DNA from: Gnomoniopsis sp. IMI 355080 | Taxonomy: Eukaryota; Ascomycota; Sordariomycetes; Diaporthales; Gnomoniaceae | Reading direction: 5' to 3' | Assembly (NCBI GenBank): GCA_027946555.1 | Contig: JAPEVC010000046.1 | Coordinates: forward strand, 117,802-181,801 | DNA: 64,000 nt | In this document: in pieces, positions 46,696 to 57,724 of the stretch | How positions within the stretch are numbered: the stretch's first letter is position 1 | Layout of the letters: every line of letters begins with the position of its first letter | Translations under genes and position numbers: made by a program | Notes under the pieces: generated by a model | Databases searched by the model: none | Told to the model about the DNA's origin: nothing | Seen by the model: the letters and a program-made list of their open reading frames with translations, nothing else

Positions 46696-47783
46696 ATGTC
46701 GTCCACTAAAGCGAGCATCTCGTTTGCGTCAGTCCCGTATGACCGCATGCAAGCTCTCCAATCAGGGGAAGTCAGGGCAGAGGGAATTGATATGAATTTC
46801 ATATCTGTCAACCATCCCCGAGACATATTTGACAGAATGTCTGGGGGCAAAGAGTTCGACGCTTCCGAGCTGTCTCTGAGCGAGTAGTATGTCCATTTTA
46901 TTCACTTACACGTGAGGCACTGTATGCGCCGGCTGATAGAAAGCTAAGCATATGTCAACACGCGGCTGGAAAACGCGACTTCAAGGCAATTCCTGTCTTC
47001 CCATCGCGTCTTTTCCGGCACAGCTTCATCGTCGTCAACACCCGCTCCATCAGCTCACCCAAGGACTTGAGCGGCAAGACGATTGGCGTTCAGCTATACA
47101 CCATGACTGCCGCAGTGTGGATCCGGGCGCTTCTCAAACAGCACGGCGTAGACCTATCGTCGGTTCGCTGGATCCAGGGTTCCATGGAATCTGGTAAGCG
47201 CTATGGCAAGCCGATGGCTATGCCGCTGATCTCTCCAGTCAATATTTCAGACAACGACACTGGGAAGTCACTGAGTCAGCTCTTGGAAGAGGGTGAAATC
47301 GATGCTACTATCGGCGCGGACCTCCCGCCGTGTTTGGGCAAGGCGGAGCATGTGAAAAGGCTATTTCCGGACTTTAAGGAGGTCGAGAAGACCTATTTCA
47401 GGGAGACGGGAATTTTCCCAATCATGCACGCAGTGGTAATTAGGAGGGAGGTATTGGAGAGGCACCCATGGATGGCGACGAGTCTGTACAATGCTCTCGA
47501 CGACTCGAAGGAGGTGGCCCGGCTCAGAATGCGATTCTTTAGTTGTTTGCGGTACATGCTACCCTGGCTACCATCTGAGCTGGATGAGATCGATGAGGTA
47601 TTCCCTGGTGGTGATCCGTGGATCAATGGGGTAGAGCCGAACCGCAAGACACTCGAAGCACTGGTCGAAGCGCTCCACGACCAGGGGATGATTGCAGAGA
47701 GACCTAGTCTCGAGGAGCTGTTCGCTCCTGTGCATGGCCAGAATTGGAAGATCGGGTTGGGAACGGCTATGGTCACCAAGTAA
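46696..47783 (+). CDS. 4,5-dihydroxyphthalate decarboxylase-like protein (periplasmic-binding-protein fold), two exons
   Basis: Exons 46696-46886 and 46949-47783 join in frame (TA|C) to 341 aa; donor GTATGT, acceptor CTAAG. The protein follows the bacterial 4,5-dihydroxyphthalate decarboxylase-like family closely: YDRMQALQSGEVRAEGIDM at the N-terminus, then IFDRM, FDASELSLSEY, KAIPVFPSRLFRHSF, KDLSGKTIGVQLYTMTAAVW, the GEIDATIGADLP block, RLFPD and the hallmark TGIFPIMHAVVIRR. It has no signal peptide, so it is probably cytosolic. The fold is shared with NMT1/THI5-type proteins. The reaction in fungi is uncertain; an aromatic-acid decarboxylase or a ligand-binding role are both possible. The family is common in bacteria, so an old transfer is plausible, but the intron shows adaptation to a fungal genome. 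Confidence 0.85.
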
Positions 47784-49252
47784 TTGCCGCTGGGGACCTA
47801 AACCTCTCCTTACCACTTGCTAGAAGTTTGGCTAGATGTCGTGCCGTTGCTTGGATGCTCCGAGTGGAAGCTTGCGATGATAATCGGGAGCTTGCTTGTC
47901 TATTCGGTGGCCTTGCCTCATCATATCTTGATATTCATTGTGTGAGAATTTAGTTATGTGAGAGTCATCGTTATAATGTAAGAAAACAGTGCCAACAGAA
48001 CAAGCTCGAGTGTTGCGCGGCGATGTCGATATGTGACCTCAATTGGGAAGTCTGAGTCGTGCCTGTGGCACAGCCAGCATGTTGGCAACAAGTGCTGACC
48101 GACACGTGTAAGACGCGTATCCATCATGAATGAATTGTGAAATCAACGCCGTCAGCAAGCAGCTAGCGCCGTATCGGAGTTACTACAGGTGGCCATTAGG
48201 CTCTCGGAATAAGTAGGCCATCCCGAGTTCCCACCTACTCGTGGGAAGGGAGGGGGGTTCCGTTCGGAGTTGGCGATTCGGCACTGAAAATTACTTGACT
48301 AGTGATTTTATTCCGTTCCTCAGCCTGGCTTTTCATGCCGAATATAACGCTTACTATTTGCTGCGGAGCTGTGAATTGAGCGGCCTGATTCATTGTACAG
48401 TACTCAGTGCCTAGGTAATGACCCTCCATGATGAAGTTTTGTATTCCAAACATGACATACATAATAGGACACGAACTATATCGAGCTGGCGAGGCGAAGA
48501 GCTTTGGTAAGAAATTTGAGCCGACATACACGCATAGATTTCAAATCGCAACTGGAACTCTGCAACCACAATAGCAGAATTTTTACCGGTGTGCCTCAGT
48601 AATCCGAGTGACTTTGTGGATCGCAAAAGCCTCGGCGCTCAGGCAACCACAAGAACCTTGTAGGATGAGGCGTTGACCCGTCTTACACCTCCCCACTCTT
48701 GGGTCTTCACCGCGCCCATTTGGATCTTTTCGGCGACCCAAATCGGCTAAGGGCCGGCAGTGCGCACGAATCCTAATAGATCTGTCCGCCCTTTTCCCGG
48801 CTAGTGCATCACTATATTGTAGAACGTAGATGCAGGGATGACTTTCAGACTCGGTATTTATGTAGGTAGTATGTTGGTGGTAGAGACATCGGGTCACGGA
48901 GTTCATGCCTGAAGGCCTTGCGCCTCCATATCACCCTGAGTCACCATGAGCGAGCGTAAGCAGAATAAGGCTCGGAGTTGCATTTTGTCACACGGTGAGA
49001 AAATACGCCGCAATACTAGTTGGATCTGCACTCACTCCCATGGAGTCAGCAGTGCAGAATGCCTGATCTTGTCTTATTTCTATAAGTATGGACTGACATG
49101 CTCCTCGTCCGGTACCATGAACTTCTCGCTTCTCATCACGCATAACTTCCAACCCAAGACTCACAATAAATCCGTCTCTTCACGTTGAAGCACAGATTTC
49201 AGCACTGAGTCCTGCATCAGAAACCAAGTCGAACTACCGCCACACCATCTAC
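47784..49252. other. Intergenic, no gene seen
   Basis: 1.5 kb between plus-strand genes. Short frames only (for example minus 48235-48531). One CCTAGGTA-type motif lies near 48410-48419. Confidence 0.5.
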
Positions 49253-49543
49253 ATGTTCGCACGACAAAGCTTTGTAATGCACACTACCAGTGCTTCACCA
49301 ACCTCCTCAACAAACAAGATGGCGTCCAAGCCAGCGGATTACGCTGCCAGCACCTTCTCGGAATCCACCACTTACTCGTACGACAAGCCGACAGAGAAGG
49401 TGACGTCCAAGCCCAAGCGGTCATTCAGGCAAAGAGTCAAGACTGTGATAAAAGACATTGGTACATCACCCTTCGAGGACGAAGGTGATAAGCACAAGCA
49501 GTCCGCTGGTTGGCTCAGCAGTCTGCCGCCTTCGAAAGTTTGA
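49253..49543 (+). CDS. Small basic protein of unknown function
   Basis: 96 aa from ATG 49253, or 74 aa from the in-frame ATG 49319 (MASKPADYAAS). The Ser/Thr-rich first half is followed by a compact basic and amphipathic block (KPKRSFRQRVKTVIKDIGTSPFEDE) cut here to its key part RSFRQRVKTVIKDIGTSPFE, and it ends WLSSLPPSKV. The block resembles short fungal proteins I have seen with a D-x-GTSPFE motif, but I cannot name a family. There is no signal peptide or TM segment. The composition and the ordered block argue for a real gene. Confidence 0.6.
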   Translation: MFARQSFVMHTTSASPTSSTNKMASKPADYAASTFSESTTYSYDKPTEKVTSKPKRSFRQRVKTVIKDIGTSPFEDEGDKHKQSAGWLSSLPPSKV

Positions 49544-50421
49544 TGTTAGGCCCTTTCATGTCGATGGGTATCCTGAAATATCGGTGTTTCTTTATTTTGA
49601 ACTTGTGAGGCGTTTTGGGGGGGGGGTTGTATTCGATACCACAAATTGTCTTATTGGCACTGCTGAGATTAAAATGTCATATTTATTGACATGAAGAGCG
49701 CTACTGTTTTTGGTCAAGGGGGGACTTTCGAGTATGAGGGAGAGGGGCCGGAGTCTGAGGTCTCTCGACGCGATTGTGAAGGCAAATGAGGATTAAAAAA
49801 TCGGAGGGGTTAAGGAAGAAGTGAAGAGCATCATTTAGTGAACACCCTGGGTGCAGGGACGGAGAACGCATTTCACAGCACAGAATTGAGTTTTGTGACA
49901 AATATAGACCTCAGCACATTGCTTGTGAGTGTGGAACCTCTCCTTGATCATTGTCCATTTTTCGAAAGCGAGTGTGAAATCACATTACTCTAGACTGCTT
50001 TTGAGACTGGTTGAAGGACTATACAATGTGAATCGTAGGCTGTGATTACAGGTGTATCATCTGTGGAAGCCAACAGGACCTGCTTACAAATGTGATGGAT
50101 TTCAAAGACTTGCACCCCCCGCCATGCCATCTCAGGATCATGAGCCTGAAGTTACAAGTGGACTAGCCCCTCTCATTATTCGATATGTCAGCATCAGACG
50201 AAAGGAGGTCGGCATCATTGGGGGCTTCAAGCCATCATAGGTTATGTATATAAGACAAGAGCTTACAGTGAAGGGTTGGGCATGCTCTCGATACCAACAC
50301 TCTCCGGTCTACTAACTTGCAAGCCTTCAGGAGGACTGCTCTACCGAGATTCATGGTAAAATAGTCACCCCATAACCACCCCATAATTCACCCATATATA
50401 TCATCTCTATTCACCATCAAG
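49544..50421. other. Intergenic, no gene seen
   Basis: Includes a G-run near 49617-49626. Holds the promoter of the MDR-family gene. No supported gene. Confidence 0.5.
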
Positions 50422-51531
50422 ATGTCCACCGTCCCGGATAAGCACCAATCCGTGGTCATTGTGCAACCCCGCGCCCCTCTCGAGACCCTCGAGGTTGATA
50501 CCATTCCTCCATCCAACGGCGAGATCCTCGTCCGTGTAGAATGGCTCGCTTCTACGCCCCTTAATCTCCACAACGCTGACGGCGGGCTGCTCGTCAGGCC
50601 GCCGTACATTATGAGCGGCTGTTTCGCTGGCGAAGTTGCCCAGCTGGGTGACCTCTCCGCCTCCTCCCAGGACCTCAACGTTGGCGACAAGGTCTTCGGG
50701 TTCGCCTTTGCGGAGGGCAAACAGCGACCCATGCAGGAGTATGTCACCATTCCAGCTTACCTATGTGGAAAAGTTCCCGAGGGGATCTCGTTGCAGGCTG
50801 CGGCCACGGTGCCGAGTAATTTCGTCACGGCCGTGCACACTGTAACAAAAGATCTGGGTCTAGAGCTGCCGTGGCCTTTGCCAGAGAATTGGACGCCGAG
50901 GAAAGAGACGAGAGATGCCCCGATTCTGGTATGGGGCGCCGCAAGTAGCGTAGGCCAATATACGCTACAAGTGTTCAAATTCTGGGGCTACCGGAACGTC
51001 CTCGCCGTGGCGAGCAGAAGACACCATGCCGTATTGCGGGAGTTTGGCGCGGCTGGGTGCTTTGATTATACACAACAGGACGTTGTGCAGCAGATTTTGA
51101 ACAAGGAGGCTGACATACCATACATCGTCGACTGTATTGGCTCATTGGAGGGCACGCTGACGCCGCTGAGCAAGATTGCGGGCAATGGCAGCAAGGTCGC
51201 GGTTATGCTGCCTGTCATTACTACGCATGCGAGCAGCACGCAAGTGCCGGAGTATGAGATGGATGTTAGTAAGGTGTTAGTGGGGAAATGGAAGGAGGGC
51301 GTGGAGGTCAGAGGCGTGAGAACGCATTTCTATACGGAGAATGAATTCTTCAAGAACCATCTGCAGCCGAGCATTATGCCCGAGTTGCTGGCGAAGGGCC
51401 TCATCCAGCCAAACAAGCAGCGGATTGTGGAGGGTGCAACGTTGTTGGAGCGTGCTAAGAAGGCGCTGACATTGTTGAGGGAAAGGGATGTCAGTGGAGA
51501 GAAACTTGTGTGGAGGGTTGCTGAAGAGTGA
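50422..51531 (+). CDS. Zinc-type alcohol dehydrogenase-like / quinone oxidoreductase-like reductase (MDR superfamily)
   Basis: NADPH-dependent medium-chain reductase, cytosolic. Single exon, 369 aa. Residues 1-130 form the GroES-like domain (PPSNGEILVRVEWLASTPLN, GCFAGEVAQLG, GDKVFGFAFAEG). The Rossmann domain has VWGAASSVGQYTLQVFKFWG, a variant of the usual GxGxxG pattern, then VLAVASRRHH and FDYTQQDVVQQI. The catalytic-zinc ligand set of true alcohol dehydrogenases is absent, as in trans-acting enoyl reductases and ToxD-like proteins. No polyketide synthase or other cluster gene is nearby, so a stand-alone quinone or enal reductase is more likely. The substrate is unknown. Confidence 0.88.
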   Translation: MSTVPDKHQSVVIVQPRAPLETLEVDTIPPSNGEILVRVEWLASTPLNLHNADGGLLVRPPYIMSGCFAGEVAQLGDLSASSQDLNVGDKVFGFAFAEGKQRPMQEYVTIPAYLCGKVPEGISLQAAATVPSNFVTAVHTVTKDLGLELPWPLPENWTPRKETRDAPILVWGAASSVGQYTLQVFKFWGYRNVLAVASRRHHAVLREFGAAGCFDYTQQDVVQQILNKEADIPYIVDCIGSLEGTLTPLSKIAGNGSKVAVMLPVITTHASSTQVPEYEMDVSKVLVGKWKEGVEVRGVRTHFYTENEFFKNHLQPSIMPELLAKGLIQPNKQRIVEGATLLERAKKALTLLRERDVSGEKLVWRVAEE

Positions 51532-52971
51532 GGTTAGGAACAGCAGAGTGTCATCACTCAGTTTGGCATATCTATCAGTTGCAGAAGCTCAAAAGAGACG
51601 CCAAGAGTTCTTTACCAAAACCCTTGTCTATGGCCTCGCAGTCTACTTTGTGAGAGGTATTTCTGTCCGGACTGAAGACTTTTCATCGGGAGGTCGGTGA
51701 ACCGAGGGCGTTTTGTAGTCTAACCACCTTCCAATACACAAAGTCATAATCAATACCTAGGTCGCGAAGCCACCGCACGCCAAGGACACGCACTTTCGCG
51801 TCTTGATGTGCAGCACGTGTACCGTGACGAGTCTTTAGTGTGGATTGACGCGGCGTGTCGTCTCAATGACGCGGAAGCCATCTTCGACCGCGTCAAGTTG
51901 GCGATTATTTACCTCATGGGGTACTTTCTTGCGCATATACTTGTACTGTGTCGGAGCTGCAAACTTATGGAACAATCGTTGGTGGAGAGGTGTTCGCTAC
52001 CTACCGGGAAGCAGATGCGCAGTAGTTGTCAACGTTGGAATGGATGAGATTAGTGGCCGGGAATCAACCCGGCAGCCCGCGACGGGGATAGGCCCGGAGC
52101 TAACTCTGTTTAGTTTAGCGATCGGTCAGGTAGGCAAGGGACCGGCCGAACAGAAGTGTATTATGGTATAGTACGTCCCGTACATAGTAGTTCCTTGCCA
52201 GGCTGCCTCGTCCTCGTGCGCGACTGGTCAAGTGGGCTTAGGTTTGTCCACCTGCAGCTGGCAGCTGAGCCAAACCAGTTCGAAGCCACTCCCCAACCCC
52301 CACTATTGTTTCTGCAGGGACAAACGACTGGTGCATGGCATTGATTGAGATTGAGAGATCTCGAGTCGCTCTTGCTCACTTCATGACGTGCATCCCGCGG
52401 TCGAGGTGCTGCCTTTTTGCGTTTTCAGTTCTCATTACACGCCGCATGACCCGCGTTGTCTCTAAGGCCAAACGGTCATTTCGCGTTCCGGGCTAGAAGA
52501 AAAAGCAATTCTATCCCTCCTAAAGACTTGCTTCATTTCCTTTTTCTTTTTCCTAGTCACTTCGGCATTGCAGTTCCTGTTCCAGCGTCGCAGATTCTCA
52601 TCCTGTCTCTTTTTTTTTTCCTTCAATCGCAGTCCAGTCGGTTCCACTGCCTGTGCACCCGTTGCCCGGTCAATCCTCCCCCGCGAACTTTATCTGTCTC
52701 GGTGGACTGTGAATTACGACGACCCACTCTACGCGACGAGTGACGCATTTATGCGACTACTCTTGCACGATCCATAGAGATTGCCCCATAACCACGGGCT
52801 GCTTTTATTCCACCTCAATATCTCGGCTTGGAAGCGAATCGCGCGCGCGTATCCCCAGCTGGTGCGAGCAAGACTACGTTCCCAGTCCCAAACGGCTGCT
52901 AGGTCATTCGAGATCCAGCTGCTGGGCTAACGAGGACGTTCCAAGAGGAGCGTCCGTGGCTGTTGGCCCAG
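51532..52971. other. Intergenic; possible HET-domain scrap and CT-rich leader
   Basis: Mostly featureless. A fragment at about 51806-51930 translates to VYRDESLVWIDAACRLND, reminiscent of the core of fungal HET domains. From about 52500 to 52620 the sequence is strongly pyrimidine-rich, as in promoters and leaders of fungal genes; it precedes the RAD53-like start. Confidence 0.4.
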
Positions 52972-55900
52972 ATGGATTCCCAGATATCACAGACTGGACC
53001 TGACTCCCAGCCGACCCAGCAAGGTGCGCATTGTCCCGCTCTCCCTTTCTTCCCTCATCGTCAGGGCGCCTACAGGAAGATTGGCTAATCGATTACCTGC
53101 GTCACAGCCACTCAAAACGTACTCGATCCTCGCCGAATAGGAAAGCAGAACTCTGGTTTCTCCGACGCAGATATCGCCGATATAGTATGCCTCCTACTCC
53201 CGTACTCCGATGGCGCTCGCGCCGAGCTGCGCGAAATGGCCCTTCGCACATCATCACACATGGTCGAGGCAGATGAGGCCGCCCATCCGGAACTGCAGGC
53301 CGCCGAGGGGCTGAGCCATATACCACAACTCGTCGGCGAGCATGCCATCGTGCTTCGGCTTTCCGCGCAGTGCAAGGATCCTCTGCTGGGCTTTACCTTT
53401 GGCAGGAATCAGTCGAGATGTGACATTTACTTTGCCAACGACCCCATGCGCAGATTAAGCAATATCCACTTTCGCATATTCTACAATGAGTACGGGTCAC
53501 TCATGATCGAAGACTCCTCAATGAATGGTACCGTGGTCGACAAAGTGGTGTTGAAGGCTAAACAAAGGCCAGGCGACAAGAAGCTCTCTCGGCAACGAAC
53601 ACTGGTACCGGGATCTCAAATCCAGATATTGATGGCTCATCACGACGACGATCTCCTTTTCGTAGTCCAGATTCCGCGTCGGGAGGGTGACTACGAAGAG
53701 GCCTTCAGGAAGAACTTGACCCGTCACATGGCGCACCTCAAGGCACTTCGAGAAAACGAGGAGGACGGCGACTTGGGCAAGACGATCACTCCTGGACCCG
53801 GGGGACATGTGAGTCAACAAGCTTTTGGCTATGTGGTACCTTCGCACTAATGAGTATTTAGCTTGATCTATTTCCCGCGAATGAGACCACCAGGCGAACG
53901 ACGCCACGGAGCAAGCGTCGGCCGGTGCTGCCAGAAGACCCGACGCAAGAAAACTTGGGAGGGCTGCCTAGGGAATGGAAAGGATCCGGCAAATACAACA
54001 GAGGTGATAGGATTGGTAAGGGCGCCTTTGCGACTGTTTACAAGGTGACCTCGAAATTCGACGGTAGACCATTCGCTGCCAAAGAACTCGACAAGAGGAA
54101 ATTCATGAAGAATGGTATTCTTGACCAGAAGGTTGAGAATGAGATGAAAATTATGCAGCGAGCAAAACATGTAAGCGAACTGATACTCTCGTTCAATATG
54201 CGCTCGAAACTGATGAGAATAGCCGAACATCGTCGAATACATCGAGCATTTAGACTGGGACAACCGACTCATGATCATCATCATGGAGTTTGTGCCAAAT
54301 GGCGACCTCGGCAGGCTTATTTCAAGTAATTCACCGCTTCGCGAAGACATTGTGCAAGAGACGGCAAGTCAGCTGCTGAGCGCACTGTCGTATCTGCACA
54401 AGAACAATATTACGCACCGCGATGTCAAACCAGACAACATATTGGTACAATCTTACACGCCATTCGTCGTCAAACTTACGGATTTTGGTCTGTCCAAAAT
54501 GGTGGACACTGAGCAGACCTTTCTTAAGACATTCTGCGGCACACTTTTATACTGTGCGCCAGAGGTATACAACGAATTTGCGGATTACGACGAGGATGGC
54601 CAGAGATTAGCGAGAAACCGTGCGCGTCGCAGGCCCACCAGTCCTAGATACGACCATGCTATTGATATCTGGTCTTTGGGCGGTGTTCTGTTCTACACAC
54701 TCACTGGACAGCCTCCCTTTCCCGCTAAGAACGGGATCAGCTACACCGAACTCCTCCATCAAATCATGACAAAAGACTTGAACCTGCAGCCCTTACAGAA
54801 GATGAAGGTCTCACCGGATGGATTAGACTTTCTACTGGGTATGCTTGAAAGACGGCCGGAACACCGCGCGACCATAGAGGAACTCCGAGTTCATCCATGG
54901 CTCAAGGGAACTGGTTTCTCGCAAGAAGGCCGTGGAACCGGAGACCAACAAGACGGGGAAATTGATGATGAACTTGGGAAGGGGGCATCTCAGTTGAGCC
55001 TTGACGACAATAGTTTTGCTCCCCGCGGTCCGGACGGTGACGACCAAATCGAGATGGATGAGGATTTGGACGTCGGCCAATGTGATGACGACAATGTCAA
55101 CAATACGGATTTTGACCGTTACGAATCCCGGAAAGAGAATTACACATTCGGAGAGATGGTCTCTCAACCTCAAAAGCTTTACGGAGAGGTTTCTGCCGTT
55201 GGTAGCTCAGGAGCAGTGGCATCAAATCGTCTTAACCTTCCTGTCTCGGAAAGAAAGCTTGCCGACACGCAAATCTTTGATCCAGAGATCAAGGACAGCT
55301 TTGGGTCCGAGGACTCGACGCCACGCCAGGACAGAAAGTCGCAGGCAACCCCGCGAGCTGCAGCACCCGCTGCGCTGACACAGAGTCAACGTTCAGCGAC
55401 TAGATCCATCGTGGAGCGGAATGAGATGACATTCGATGCCGAATCGCAGGATCTTGAGGGGGCAGAGTCTCAGCTGGAGAATCTGAACATGAAATCACTT
55501 GCTGCTTCACGCGGAGACTTCGGCAGCTTTCAAAGCAGCAAGCGAAAACCATCCCAAGAGAATAGCGATGAGTTCGACAGTACTCCCAGAGCCCGGCCAC
55601 CGGTCAAAAGACTCAGATCAGAGAACGTATACGAGGCGGTTAGTAGTGAAGAGGAAGTGCAGCAAAACCTCTACTCCCAAATACCTCCTTTGTCACGATA
55701 CAACTCGAGCCGCCAGATTGATAAGGCAGTACATAAATCCACGTACTGGGATGCACGAGACAAGAGAAGCTGGCACTTGCGCTATCCAGAGATGACTCAG
55801 CTTCAACACGACGCATTCGCATCAGCAGCGAAGACGAGAGGAGAGGTCTTTGCGCCTGGTCAATCCCCGCTTTGGGACTTGGCCATGAAGCACTTCCCAC

Positions 55901-56955
55901 CAGCGGGTTTCTCTTCTGCTTCGGGGCACACGCCATCTCTAAGCACTGACAGTGCCTCGGATACAAGCTCGAGGGCTTCAAATCGAAGATACTCTACGCC
56001 GAGGGGAGAATACGCTCAATCAGGCGCTATGGCAGGGGAAGAGGAAATGTCGGACACGTTGCCTCCTGACTTCAGCACTCTTGCGCCACTTCATGCGGAT
56101 CCACCTCTCAACAGGATCGTGGCGACATTGGAATCGGCTGAAGGTTCTGTGGTGCAAGGAATCTCGATTTTAATCAACCAGAGCATGATTTCTTGGGGCA
56201 GAGCTGTGGACAATACTCACATCTTCACACCGAAGATTGAGTCCAAGGTACCAAAGCACGCCCTCAAGATCATATTGTGGAAGGACGGCTACGAACCTGG
56301 CAAGAACTTCCGTCCCTGGAACTTGCCCGGCGACGATTTTTTCTTCTACATATCCACCAAAGCCAATTACGGTATCCAAGTCAACAGTACTATACTGTCA
56401 TCACACGAGCCGAGAAATGTCCACGGTCCATCCCTGAACTGGATCAGACTGCACGATGGCGACACGGTTGTATTCTGGAAGTTTGGCGACGGTGAAGAAC
56501 ACGCCAAGGCAAAGCTCACTTTTCGCTGCGACTGGGGCGGCTCATCACGGCCGCGAGACGAGTCGGCCGACCTTGTGCCCGCGCAAATTGCCGACTGTTT
56601 AGATGCCTCTTGTCGCAAAGCGGAAGAACGTATTGGCAAGTTGGCAGAGTACGACTTGGCACTACAGGAAGCCGATTTCGATGCTGCCGAGCGTCAAAAC
56701 AACATTGACAGAGAGAGGATCCGCTCACGTGAATTCGAGGTCAAGCGACTCGAGGCCTGTCGGGTGTTGGCGATGAGGGCCAGTCGCAGGAGTTCCCCAG
56801 CATGCGCTTCACCGATTGCACCACCCTCATCTGCACCACCAACTCTGATGGCCTTTGGAAACGGGGTCATCTCGAGACGCAAGAGTGTCCCGGCTTTGAA
56901 GCACGCATCCTCGACATTAGACGTACGTGCGCTTCACACTATGGCCGAAGAGTGA
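52972..56955 (+). CDS. RAD53/CHK2-type checkpoint kinase with two FHA domains, four exons
   Basis: DNA-damage and replication checkpoint Ser/Thr kinase; nuclear. Exons 52972-53023, 53108-53808, 53862-54170 and 54223-56955 give 1264 aa; all junctions keep frame and use GTGCGC, GTGAGT and GTAAGC donors. FHA1 (about 92-175) has G116-R117-N118, SNIHFRIF and SMNGTVV. The kinase (about 295-565) has GKGAFATVYKV from about residue 302, AAKELDKRKF, HRDVKPDN with D421, DFGLSK with D441, and FCGTLLYCAPE. After a long disordered, SQ-containing linker a second FHA-like domain (about 990-1115) has SWGRAVDNTHIF and VPKHALKIIL. The FHA-kinase-FHA order is that of yeast Rad53; I believe N. crassa MUS-59 is the nearest match in filamentous fungi, but that is from memory. 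The start ATG 52972 lies in a short first exon that includes SQ/TQ sites (MDSQISQTGPDSQPTQQ). Confidence 0.9.
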
Positions 56956-57724
56956 ATGTCAAAGACCGACATACTTGAGGAGACTACAGACCCAGCACAT
57001 GAGTTATGCATCGCCAATACAGTCGGCCAAAGAAGCACCAGAAGGCTTCACAAAAGTTCTTGTTCACATGCCATAATATTAATATACTTACCCGGACATA
57101 TGTCAATTCGGTTGTTGGTGTCGTGGGAGTCATGCACTTTACGATTTTGAATTGTTCTCACTCGGAACATGGATATAATGAGAGATCGTTTTCTGGAATG
57201 CATAGCGAGCAGAGGAGATGAACACTGGTAGGTATGTGCTGTATCGGCAAGCGGGGGTCGGTCGGGGTAGGAAGTCGCAAAAGGACGAGAGCACTAAGTG
57301 ATTACCATGAGGAACACATGGCGACAATGCATGGCAGTAAGCATAATGAGAAATAGAACATGAATATCCGGATGAATTTGAACAGCCTTGGGCATCATTG
57401 CTGATTGCAACAAAATTGGTCCGACTTTCTCATGTGTAGACGGTGGAGTGTCAGCGGTAGTCACGGGACCGCGTGGCGCCTGCCCGCTTTGATCGGTACG
57501 TATCTATTTATCGTTGGCTGGGACGCGACGCGCTCCACATCGTGGAGGAACGGGGTGCGACTACCTCTGCAGAACCGTACGAAAACAAGGAATTAGCACC
57601 CACCTCTCCGAGTCGACTCTGTACCGATTGACGCGGCAATCATATTATCCCTTTGGTACAGTCCTCCAAATGACAACTGCAAAGCTTCGGATCGTCTGAT
57701 CCAAGCTCAGCGGATCGAATCTCT
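56956..57724. other. Intergenic between RAD53-like and RecQ genes
   Basis: 769 bp, same orientation on both sides: 3' UTR of the kinase and promoter of the helicase. No gene seen. Confidence 0.6.

Noticed and set aside
50422..51531. Polyketide-cluster trans-enoyl reductase
   Set aside because: The reductase resembles ToxD/trans-ER proteins, but no synthase, transporter or tailoring gene lies nearby, so a biosynthetic cluster is not supported.
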